Shown in pieces: positions 17,170-24,746 of a DNA stretch of 64,000 bases (position 1 is the stretch's first letter; every line of letters starts with the position of its first letter). Source of the stretch: CAZMGG01 sp964565715 (lineage in GTDB: Bacteria; Planctomycetota; UBA1135; UBA2386). The DNA is taken from positions 62,001 through 126,000 of the forward strand of contig CAZMGG010000001.1 in the NCBI GenBank assembly GCA_964565715.1. The letters run 5' to 3'. A program made the position numbers and the translations under genes. Below the pieces are notes generated by a model. It saw only the letters and a list, made by a program, of their open reading frames with translations, ran no database searches and had not been told where the DNA came from.

Positions 17170-20100
17170 CTACCCCTGCAGCTGCCCCTGCCGCCAGCGG
17201 TCCGCCAGCGCCGTCACCGGCTCGGTCAGCAGTTCCACCACCGGCATCGTCTCCAGCAGCGCCTCGTCGAACTCCGGCTCGGTTTCCATCACCGAGTCCT
17301 TCAGCGCCGCGTACCGGTTGCGGTAGGCGCCGAGCACGCCGCGCAGGGCGCCCGCCGGCAGCTGCCCGGCGAACTGCACGTGCAGCAGGGTCAATCCCAC
17401 GACTTGCCCCTGCTCGGTCTCCGGCACCAGGATCACCGTGCGGTCGTCGCTGCGGCCCTTGGCCACGTAGCACTGCCGTTCCATGGCCACCAGGTGCTTG
17501 GTGCCCTTCAGGGCCGGGTTCTGCGCCGTGCGCGAGGGCAGCTTGCGGGCGATGCCGCGCTGGTCGACCACCTTCACCGTCGCGGCGCCGCCCTCGACGT
17601 CGCCGGCGATGGCGTAGCGGGTGCTGCCGAGGACCTGGCGGACGGCGGGATCCAGCCCCGACAGCGTGCGCAGGTCGCGGTAGGAGAAGCGGTCGCGGCC
17701 GGCACCCGCCTCCAGCAACCCCTTCACCAGCGGCACCGTCAGCAGCGCCTCGTCGGCGCGGGAGATGCCGACGGTCACCGTCTTGGCCTGGTGCTTGATG
17801 GCGTCCACCGGCCGCGTGAGCTGGTCGATGGCGGCGGTGAGCTGGGTGGTGAGCGCGTCGACGACCGTGCCCGGGCTGCCGGGCTCGCCGAACTCGACGG
17901 CGTAGGAGTCGAGCGGCACCAGGTTGAGGGCGTAGCCGAACAGCGAGGTGAGGCGGGCGGCGGTGCGGGCCTCCAGGGCGCCGTCGTAGCGGCCCTGCAG
18001 CAGGCCGGAACGGAACTCGCCGTGCGGGGCGAGCAGGCGGGGCCGCAGGCTGTCGAGCGGCTGCTTGCGCAGTTCGGGGTCGCTGGTGATCTCCTCGATC
18101 GCGGCGCGGGCCCGGCGCAGCGGCAGGGCCAGCGCGTCGATGGCCAGCGCGGCGCGGTAGCCGAACAGGTGGCCGGCCATGGTGGAGAGGATGAAGGCCA
18201 GGGACGGGTGCACGGCGGGCACCGGGATGACGGCGGCGGCGGCGGCGAAGCGTTCCTCGCCGGCGGTGGCGACGACGATCGGGCAGGCCTTGTGGGCCTT
18301 GAAGATCGCCACCTCCTTCTGCACGTCGTCGGCGGTGGAGCCGGTGAGGCCGGCGGCGCAGACCAGGATCATCGGCTCCGAGGACAGGTCGATGTGCTTC
18401 TTGTCCTCGGTGGCGTCGCAGGCGATCGACTTGTAGCAGAGCTCGCTGAGCTTGATGCGGACCTCGGCGGCGGCCACCTGGTTGGTGCCGTTGCCGACCA
18501 GCGCCCAGTAGCGGCGTTGCGGCGCGTGCTGGCGGGCGATCTGGGCGATGTGGGGGTCCTGGGCCAGCACCTGGCGCATGGCGGCGGGCAGGGCGGTGAG
18601 CGCGGTGAGCAGGTCGTGTTCGCGCTGGTCGTCGTGGACGCCGGCGTGGCGGGCGAGCTGCAGCGCCAGGACGAAGCCGGCGGCGCACTGGGCGTAGAAG
18701 GCCTTGGTGCTGGCGACGCTCATCTCGACGTCGCGGCCGTCGGACGTGTAGATCACGCCGTCGGCCTTGTCGGTGAGATCGCTGCCGCGACGGTTGACGA
18801 TGGCCAGCACCGGCGCGCCGCGGCCGCGGGCCAGGTCGACGGTGCGGTTGGTGTCGGTGGTGGTGCCGCTCTGCGAGATGGCGACGATCAGGGTGTCGGA
18901 GAGGTCGTCGCGCAGGCCGAAGCCCGACAGCTCGGTGGCCGGCAGGGCGCGCACCTCGATCGGCGCCTTGGCCAGGGTCTCCTCGAGGGCGGCGGCGACG
19001 GCGCGGCCGGCCACCGCGGCGGTGCCCTGGCCGATCACCAGCAGGCGGCGGAAGCGGCGCTTCTGCAGGCCGTCGGCGACGGCCTGGGGCACCGACTCGG
19101 TGGGCAGGTGCGCGCGCAGGCGGCCGTTGTGCTGCTGCACGCGGCCGCGCAGGGTCTTCTGCAGCGAACGGGGCGCCTCGGTGATCTCCTTCAGCAGGTA
19201 GTGCGGATAGGCGCCGCGGTCGATGTCGCGGGTGGTGACCGCGGCGCGGGCGAGGTGGCGCTCCTGCACGGGCAGCGGCGTGCCGTCGTAGGCGAGGCGC
19301 CGGATGCCGTCGGCGGCGCCGGCCTGGGCGCGGTCGAGCACCAGCACCTGGCCGCGGCTGGCGGCGGGGTTCTGCGGATTGCCCGGCGTCTCGCCGTCCA
19401 TCCGCAGGTAGCGGTCGCATTCCTCGATGACGCCGTAGGGCTCGCTGGCCACGACGAAGCCGTCCTCGCAGAGGCCGACGTAGAGGGCCTGGCCCGAGCC
19501 GCGCAGCGCCAGCGCCAGGCGGTGGGGATCGGCGGCGCTGGCGGCGGCGACCGCCACCGAACCCTCGAAGGCGGCGACGGTGGCGCGGAAGGCCTCGCCG
19601 AGCTCCGGCGTGCCGGCGAGCTGGCGCGAGACCAGGGCCGGGATCACCTTGGCGTCGGTGGTGATCTCCTCGGCGATCTGCAGGCCGTGGCGCTGCTTCA
19701 GATCCTCGTGGTTGTCGACGTCGCCGTTCAGCGCGCCGATCACGTAGGGGCCGCCCGCCGGCGAGCGCTCCTCCTGGTTGAGTGGATGCGTGTTGGCCTC
19801 GCTGATGATGCCGATGCTGGCCCAGCGGGTGTGGCCCAGCACCAGCACCTCGGCCTGCGGCTCCTGCAGCAGTTCGTGCAGCAGCTCGTCGCCGGTCATC
19901 GAGGCGCGCAGGTGGCGGACGTTGTCGCCCAGCTCGCCGATCTCGGCGGAACGCTTGTAGACCAGGTTGATCACCCCGCCGTGCACGCGGCAGGAACGGT
20001 CGAGGTAGAGCGGATCGTGGGGCCGCGCCGCCAGCAGGCGCTGCACCTTCGGCTGCTGCGGATCGACGCCGGTGATGAGCAGGCTCAGGCCGGCGCTGTC

Positions 20101-20595
20101 GCGGCCGCGCACCTCCAGGCGGTCCAGCGCCGACAGGGCGGTCTGGATCGCCGACAGGGCGCCGGCATTGCCGACCTCGCCGCGGCCGAGCGCGCGCACC
20201 GCAGCCGCGTGCGGCAGGCGGTCCTTCTGCACCGCCCACAGGGCGTCCTTCAGAGCCACCATGGCGGCGTTGCGCTGTTCGATGGCGCTGCCGGCGTCGT
20301 CGCTGGTCTGGTCGAGCCGGGCGTCGAGGGCGTCCAGCTCCCGTTGCAGCTGCTCCAGGTCGGCGGTGGCGCGGGCGAACGCCGCCTGGTCCAGCGCCAG
20401 CATGCACTCGAGCCCGGGCACGCCCTTCAGCTGCTGGTCGAGCGCGGCCAGCGTGGCGCCGGCCGCCTGCAATGCCGTCACGTCGGGGGCGCGCCGCAGC
20501 GCCACCTGGGCGTTCTGCAGCGCCGCCGGGATGATCTGGGGGCTCGGCGGCGTCCGCGAGGAACGCCGGCGCAGGACCGCGATGATGCCGCACAT
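17170..20595 (-). CDS. Large GlmS-like glutamine amidotransferase/SIS-domain protein (1141 aa)
   Basis: Met1-Cys2-Gly-Ile supplies the N-terminal nucleophile of class II glutaminases. Further glutaminase motifs are RGRDSAG, GHTRWA and GALNGDVDNHEDL. SIS domain 1 has SQSGTTTDTNRTV, and SIS domain 2 follows from GNGTNQVAAAEV. GlmS makes glucosamine-6-phosphate from fructose-6-phosphate and glutamine, and normally has about 610 residues. Two features are unusual here. About 130 residues (roughly 12-145, Ala/Leu/Gln-rich, probably helical coiled coil) are inserted between Cys2 and the rest of the glutaminase domain. About 250 residues are also added at the C-terminus, and the GlmS C-terminal signature is missing. 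It may be a GlmS paralogue with another substrate. Confidence 0.85.
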   Translation of the reverse strand: MCGIIAVLRRRSSRTPPSPQIIPAALQNAQVALRRAPDVTALQAAGATLAALDQQLKGVPGLECMLALDQAAFARATADLEQLQRELDALDARLDQTSDDAGSAIEQRNAAMVALKDALWAVQKDRLPHAAAVRALGRGEVGNAGALSAIQTALSALDRLEVRGRDSAGLSLLITGVDPQQPKVQRLLAARPHDPLYLDRSCRVHGGVINLVYKRSAEIGELGDNVRHLRASMTGDELLHELLQEPQAEVLVLGHTRWASIGIISEANTHPLNQEERSPAGGPYVIGALNGDVDNHEDLKQRHGLQIAEEITTDAKVIPALVSRQLAGTPELGEAFRATVAAFEGSVAVAAASAADPHRLALALRGSGQALYVGLCEDGFVVASEPYGVIEECDRYLRMDGETPGNPQNPAASRGQVLVLDRAQAGAADGIRRLAYDGTPLPVQERHLARAAVTTRDIDRGAYPHYLLKEITEAPRSLQKTLRGRVQQHNGRLRAHLPTESVPQAVADGLQKRRFRRLLVIGQGTAAVAGRAVAAALEETLAKAPIEVRALPATELSGFGLRDDLSDTLIVAISQSGTTTDTNRTVDLARGRGAPVLAIVNRRGSDLTDKADGVIYTSDGRDVEMSVASTKAFYAQCAAGFVLALQLARHAGVHDDQREHDLLTALTALPAAMRQVLAQDPHIAQIARQHAPQRRYWALVGNGTNQVAAAEVRIKLSELCYKSIACDATEDKKHIDLSSEPMILVCAAGLTGSTADDVQKEVAIFKAHKACPIVVATAGEERFAAAAAVIPVPAVHPSLAFILSTMAGHLFGYRAALAIDALALPLRRARAAIEEITSDPELRKQPLDSLRPRLLAPHGEFRSGLLQGRYDGALEARTAARLTSLFGYALNLVPLDSYAVEFGEPGSPGTVVDALTTQLTAAIDQLTRPVDAIKHQAKTVTVGISRADEALLTVPLVKGLLEAGAGRDRFSYRDLRTLSGLDPAVRQVLGSTRYAIAGDVEGGAATVKVVDQRGIARKLPSRTAQNPALKGTKHLVAMERQCYVAKGRSDDRTVILVPETEQGQVVGLTLLHVQFAGQLPAGALRGVLGAYRNRYAALKDSVMETEPEFDEALLETMPVVELLTEPVTALADRWRQGQLQG

Positions 20596-20604
20596 GTCGG
20601 TTGC

Positions 20605-21801
20605 TTACTTCCCTTCGGAGGCGGGTGCGAATTGCCGCAGGCGTGCCCGCAGCTCGTCGGCGAGGGTGCCCTTCCCGCTTGTTTCGATCAACGCCGCGAG
20701 ATCCTTGAGCCAGTCCGCCGTGGCAACGGGCAGTGCGCGCGGCGCCGCGACGAAGTGCAGCTCCGGTCCGGGCGGGCCCGACCGCACCCGCAGCTTGTCG
20801 CAGATCACCACACCCTGCTGCGGATCGTTGGCGATCCCGGCACCGCGGCCGAGCCAGGCGCGGAACGGCTTCACCGGCAGGCGCGCCTCGATGGGCCGTT
20901 CCAGGCCGAAACGCACGGTGCCATCGGCGGTCCAGCCGACGAACAGGTCGCCGTTCTGGCAGGACAGCACCTCGATGCCGCCGTCGGCGGGGATCCGCTC
21001 GGCCATGGCCAGATCGAGGGCCGAAGGCAGCGGCAGGCGCAGCGGATCGCCGTAGGCCAGGTTCGCCATCGCCGGCAACGCCTGCGCCGGCGTCATGCCC
21101 GTCGTCGGCGTGAAGCGCTCGCCGAAGTGGGCGCGCAGGGCCTGGTAGGCCTCCATCGCCCGCCGTTCGCCCCACGGATCGCCGAGGAAGGTGCGCTGGT
21201 CGTGTAGCGCGTGGAGCAGCTCGGCGATCAGGAAGGCGTCGCCGTCGCCGAGCATCAACGCCGCCAGCCGCGTGCGCGCCCGCGGATCGGGATCGGCCTC
21301 CTGCGGCACCGCGCCCGGCGTCGCCTTCACGAAGCGATGGGTCTTCTGCCAGCCGAACGCCGCGTGCGTGCGCACCAGCCAGGCCGGGTCGCGCAGGTGG
21401 TCGTGGAAGAGCTGCGCATGGGCCTTGCCGATCGGCTCGTCGGCCCGCGCCCGCCGCGCCAGCCCGAGCATGGCCTGGCCGCGCCAGAAGAACTCGCGAT
21501 CGCTGGCCCAGTCGCGCAGGAGGGCCAGGACGGCCTCGCCGTTGCCGCCGCGTTCGGCGAACGCCTCCACCAGCATGGCCGGCACGGCGTCCCTGCCCTT
21601 CTCCTGCTGGAACGCGCGCACCGCCGGCACGGCGGCGTCGCCGGCCTCGGCGACCTTCCGCGCCGCCGCCAGCCGCAGGCCGTAGCGCGGGTGCGTGCAG
21701 GCCTTCTCGACGTCCGCGCGCCAGTCGGTGGCGGCGGGGGTGGGGTCCTGGGCCATGGCCTGGGCGCAGAGCGCGGCGAACAACAGGATTGCGATCCTCA
21801 C
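20605..21801 (-). CDS. Exported protein with HEAT-like helical repeats, function unknown
   Basis: The 398-aa product begins with a signal peptide ending ALCAQAMAQ. Residues ~25-220 are Ala/Arg-rich helices with repeating patterns (RLAAARKVAEAGDAAVPAV, AMLGLARRARADEP, VRTHAAFGWQKTH) that look like HEAT or armadillo repeats. The C-terminal half has a beta-rich segment (LSCQNGDLFVGWTADGTVRF). I do not recognise a named family. The GTG at 21801 is chosen because it overlaps the stop of the DUF3299 gene by 4 bp (GTGA) and starts the signal peptide directly. It lies 9 bp before the GlmS-like gene, so it is in the same operon. Confidence 0.75.
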   Translation of the reverse strand: MRIAILLFAALCAQAMAQDPTPAATDWRADVEKACTHPRYGLRLAAARKVAEAGDAAVPAVRAFQQEKGRDAVPAMLVEAFAERGGNGEAVLALLRDWASDREFFWRGQAMLGLARRARADEPIGKAHAQLFHDHLRDPAWLVRTHAAFGWQKTHRFVKATPGAVPQEADPDPRARTRLAALMLGDGDAFLIAELLHALHDQRTFLGDPWGERRAMEAYQALRAHFGERFTPTTGMTPAQALPAMANLAYGDPLRLPLPSALDLAMAERIPADGGIEVLSCQNGDLFVGWTADGTVRFGLERPIEARLPVKPFRAWLGRGAGIANDPQQGVVICDKLRVRSGPPGPELHFVAAPRALPVATADWLKDLAALIETSGKGTLADELRARLRQFAPASEGK

Positions 21802-22202
21802 TGCAGCTTCTCCACGTCCATCAGGTAGACCGCCCACACCACGCCGTCCTCCTTGCGTTCGCCGACGTAGAGCTTGCCGGTGAGCGTGACGATGCCGGGC
21901 TTGATCTCGGTGGTCTGCCCCTCGGGCATGGCGCAGTAGACGATCTCGTTGAGCTTCGGCGTGCCGGTGCAGCCGCAGGCATCGTTGACCAGCAGGAACT
22001 GGTCCACCGGGTGGCTGCCCGGCACCTCGCGCCGCATGGCGCCGCTCAGCGTGACGATCTTCTGGTCGAGGATGCGGACCTCGGCGGGCAGGGGCTTGCC
22101 CTCGACGAAGTCGAAGCCCGACAGCACGGCGAAGCTGGTCTTCTGCGGATCCTGCCCAGGGAGGGCCAGGAGCAGGGCGAGGACGGCGGCGCTGGGCTTC
22201 AT
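21798..22202 (-). CDS. DUF3299 family exported protein
   Basis: The 134-aa protein starts with a short signal peptide (LALLLALPGQ). It then shows the DUF3299 pattern: a PLPAEVRILDQKIVTLSGAM segment, QFLLVNDACGCTG and PKLNEIVYCAMPEG. The family is a small OB-like beta domain of unknown role, common in Planctomycetota and proteobacteria and often linked to exported or membrane transport functions. It heads the run of genes on this strand. A TATCCT hexamer stands 15 bases upstream of its ATG and may be the promoter of the operon. It is coupled by GTGA to the next gene. Confidence 0.86.
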   Translation of the reverse strand: MKPSAAVLALLLALPGQDPQKTSFAVLSGFDFVEGKPLPAEVRILDQKIVTLSGAMRREVPGSHPVDQFLLVNDACGCTGTPKLNEIVYCAMPEGQTTEIKPGIVTLTGKLYVGERKEDGVVWAVYLMDVEKLQ

Positions 22203-22276
22203 CGGGATGCGGGCAGGAGGATAGCGGTTGGCGCGGCCGGGTGCGCGGTGAGTTGAACCGGTCCCGCGGCGCCGCC

Positions 22277-24352
22277 CTACCGCGCCACCTCGATCACCAC
22301 CTCCGCCACCTCCCCGCGCAGCGGGAACGGCGCCGCATACCTCCCGACCGCGCCGTTGCCGTCGCGGCCCACCTGCAGGCCGTCCTGCGGCATCTCCACC
22401 AGCAGCCCCGGCAACTTCCCGCGCAGCACCTCCACATCACCGATCCGGAACGTCACCACGCCGTCCCGGCCGACCCCGCCTTCCAGCCGCACCTCGCCGC
22501 CGACGTCGCCGTCGCTCCGCACCACCGTCAGCGCGCCACCGCGCCGCACCGCGAAGCACAGCCGCCCCTCCTGCCGGTAGAGCGCCCAGCCGTGCGTGCC
22601 GCCACCCTGCGCCACCAGCACGCCGTCGCCGTCGAGCCGCCCACGCACCATCACCGAGAACGCCGCACCGGCCACCATCGGCGCCTTGTCCCGCGGCAGG
22701 TCCGCGTCCGGCCCGAGCACGAACCGACGCTCGTTCGAGAACGTCGCCTTCGCCCGGCCGCCCAGCGGCAGCACCTGGCTGCGTTCGGCCCAGTCCTGCC
22801 ACTGCGCCGCCAGCGCCGCCACCCGGCCCGGCTGTTCGCCGGCGAGGTCGTGCAGCTCCGTCCGATCCGTGCGCAGGTCGTAGAGCTCCCACGCGCCGCG
22901 TTCGCCGCGGGCCACCAGCTTCCACGGGCCGCGCCGCACGGCGCGGTTGCCCTCGTGCTCGAAGAAGATCGCGCGCTCGGGCAGGTCCTCGCCGCGGAAC
23001 GCCGGCAGCAGGCTGGTGCCGGCCGGCGGCGGCACCTGATGGCCGTCCTGTTCGATCGGATACTGCGCTCCGGCCACGTCGAGCAGCGTCGCCATGACGT
23101 CGATCACGTGGCCCGGCTGCGCGCGCAGCTCACCCTTGCCGGCGAAGCCGTGCGGCCAGTGCACCACCAGCGGCGTGGCGATGCCGCCCTCGTGCACGTG
23201 GTGCTTGTAGAGACGGAACGGCGTGTTGCTGAGGTTGGCCCAGGGCAGGCCGTAGCTCTGGTAGGTGTCCTCCGGGCCCGGCATCACCGCGGGATCGTTG
23301 CCCCGGCGCACCGGCCGGCCGTCGCGGGTCACGGTGGTCACCGACAGGCTCACGCCCTGGCCCAGTTCCTCGGCGCAGCCGCCGTTGTCGGCGAGGAACA
23401 GGAAGAGCGTGTCGGCGAGGCGGCCGCGTTGCTGCAGCGCGCTCACGATGGTGCCGACGGCGCGGTCCAGGGCTGCGACCTGGGCGGCGTAGACCTCCAT
23501 GCGCCGCTGCTGCCATTCCCGGTGCGTGGCCTCGGTCCAAGGCGGTGCGGTGCGGTCGCGGGGCGAGAGCGCCCAGGCCGGATCGACGAGGCCCATCGCC
23601 GTCTGCCGCTGCAGGCGGGCTTCGCGCAGCGCGTCCCAGCCCGCGGCGAAACGGCCGTGTTCGGCGGCGATGTCGGCGTCGCGCGCGTGCAGCGGCCAGT
23701 GCGGTGCGGTGAAGGCCGCGTACAGGAACAACGGCCGGTCCCTGGGCTCGGCGGCGACGATCGCGGCGGCGCGCGCGCCGAGCGCGTCGGTGTAGTGGTA
23801 GTCGTCCGGCCCCGCCGGCGCCGGGTCGTTGCCGTCGGTGAGGGTGACCGGCGCGAAGTAGCTGCCGGCGCCGTGGATGGTGCCGTGGAAGACGTCGAAG
23901 CCGCGCTCCAGCGGCCACTGGTCCTTCGGCCCGTCCTTCTGGTTGTGGCGGGTGACGTGCCACTTGCCGACCATGGCGGTGCGGTAGCCGTTCTGGCGCA
24001 GGACCTCGGCGATGGTGACGGTGCGCGGGCTGAGGTCGCCGCGGTAGCCGGGATGGCCGCGGTCCTCCATCATGTGGCCGACGCCGGCCACGTGCGGGTA
24101 CTGGCCGGTGAGCAGGCTGGCGCGGGTCGGGCAGCAGCGGCCGGTATTGTAGAACTGGGTGAAGCGCAGGCCGCCCTGGGCGAGCGCGTCGAGGTTGGGC
24201 GTGCGCAGTTCGCCGCCGTAGCAGCCGAGGTCGGACCAGCCGAGGTCGTCGGCGAGCACCAGGACGATGTCGGGGCGGCCGGATTGCTGCGCGGGCAGGC
24301 CTGGTGCGAGCAGCAGGGCGAGGACGGCGACGGCGCGGGCGAACGGCGGCAT
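22277..24352 (-). CDS. Exported arylsulfatase with C-terminal lectin-like domain
   Basis: This type I sulfatase hydrolyses sulfate esters, probably of polysaccharides. After a signal peptide ending GLPAQ, the metal-site Asp pair (residues 35-36, LADDLGWSD) precedes the sulfatase signature C73-x-P-x-R77 in GRCCPTRASLLTG. Cys73 would be converted to formylglycine; no maturing enzyme is encoded in the window. The GKWH motif and the later LADNGG metal motif are also present. The last ~120 residues form a beta-rich domain (AFSVMVRGRLDGDGVLVAQG) like concanavalin/LamG folds. Length is 691 aa. It has its own promoter-like TACGCT 7 bases before the ATG. Confidence 0.94.
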   Translation of the reverse strand: MPPFARAVAVLALLLAPGLPAQQSGRPDIVLVLADDLGWSDLGCYGGELRTPNLDALAQGGLRFTQFYNTGRCCPTRASLLTGQYPHVAGVGHMMEDRGHPGYRGDLSPRTVTIAEVLRQNGYRTAMVGKWHVTRHNQKDGPKDQWPLERGFDVFHGTIHGAGSYFAPVTLTDGNDPAPAGPDDYHYTDALGARAAAIVAAEPRDRPLFLYAAFTAPHWPLHARDADIAAEHGRFAAGWDALREARLQRQTAMGLVDPAWALSPRDRTAPPWTEATHREWQQRRMEVYAAQVAALDRAVGTIVSALQQRGRLADTLFLFLADNGGCAEELGQGVSLSVTTVTRDGRPVRRGNDPAVMPGPEDTYQSYGLPWANLSNTPFRLYKHHVHEGGIATPLVVHWPHGFAGKGELRAQPGHVIDVMATLLDVAGAQYPIEQDGHQVPPPAGTSLLPAFRGEDLPERAIFFEHEGNRAVRRGPWKLVARGERGAWELYDLRTDRTELHDLAGEQPGRVAALAAQWQDWAERSQVLPLGGRAKATFSNERRFVLGPDADLPRDKAPMVAGAAFSVMVRGRLDGDGVLVAQGGGTHGWALYRQEGRLCFAVRRGGALTVVRSDGDVGGEVRLEGGVGRDGVVTFRIGDVEVLRGKLPGLLVEMPQDGLQVGRDGNGAVGRYAAPFPLRGEVAEVVIEVAR

Positions 24353-24359
24353 CCGGGCG

Positions 24360-24365
24360 AGCGTA
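24360..24365 (-). promoter_or_regulatory. -10-like TACGCT, 7 bases before the sulfatase ATG
   Basis: It implies a leaderless transcript. No Shine-Dalgarno is seen. Confidence 0.4.
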
Positions 24366-24383
24366 GCGCCAGGGCGGGCTCGA

Positions 24384-24623
24384 TCAGCCGGCGCCGGTGC
24401 CGTCGTCGATCTTGATCACCTCCACCGGGCAGTCGCGGGCCGCGTCGCGGATGTCGTCGGCCTTGCCGGTGAAGTGGGCGGCGGCGTCGGGCTTGATCAC
24501 GCAGTCCTGGTCGTTCTCGACGAGGAACACGTCCGGGACGAGGTCCTCGCACAGCTTGCAGGCGATGCAGCCTTCTTCGATCCAGACGCGGCGGATGGGG
24601 GAGTCGGTCACGGGGTGCGGCAC
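24384..24623 (-). CDS. Single-cluster [4Fe-4S] ferredoxin
   Basis: This is a 79-aa soluble electron carrier. The cluster ligands are C19, C22 and C25 (CIACKLC) and C65 in the CP motif near the C-terminus. This is the one-cluster bacterial ferredoxin arrangement, with one extra Cys at 41. The acidic surface is typical. The start is a GTG at 24623; another GTG at 24611 would begin VTDSPIRRVWIEEGC and is equally possible. The partner enzyme is not evident. Upstream is an AT-rich inverted repeat (24644-24680), strikingly unlike the surrounding GC-rich sequence and probably its operator/promoter. Confidence 0.9.
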   Translation of the reverse strand: MPHPVTDSPIRRVWIEEGCIACKLCEDLVPDVFLVENDQDCVIKPDAAAHFTGKADDIRDAARDCPVEVIKIDDGTGAG

Positions 24624-24643
24624 GGCGGGCGGGCGAGGAATCT

Positions 24644-24680
24644 AAAGTTCACTTTGAAAAAGGGCGAGGAATTCAAAGTG
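24644..24680. promoter_or_regulatory. AT-rich inverted-repeat operator candidate upstream of the ferredoxin gene
   Basis: CACTTTGAA (24650-24658) and its exact reverse complement TTCAAAGTG (24672-24680) are separated by 13 bases. Overlapping the first arm is a second palindrome, AAAGT-TC-ACTTT (24644-24655). In addition, GGGCGAGGAAT is directly repeated at 24631 and 24663, a 32-bp period. This looks like tandem binding sites for a dimeric regulator. Which regulator is unknown. Confidence 0.45.
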
Positions 24681-24746
24681 GCGCCCGGGCGGGTCCGCGC
24701 AGCCCATGGCGGGGTATTCCCGCTGTCCGTGCGGATCGGCGAGGTC

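Noticed and set aside
15932..21207. Very long open frames (over 1700 codons) on both strands across the radical SAM/GlmS-like region
   Set aside because: They are shadows of the real genes in GC-rich sequence, where stop codons are rare. Their translations are Arg/Ala/Gly/Pro/His-rich low-complexity sequence with no family motif. The true frames show clear domains.
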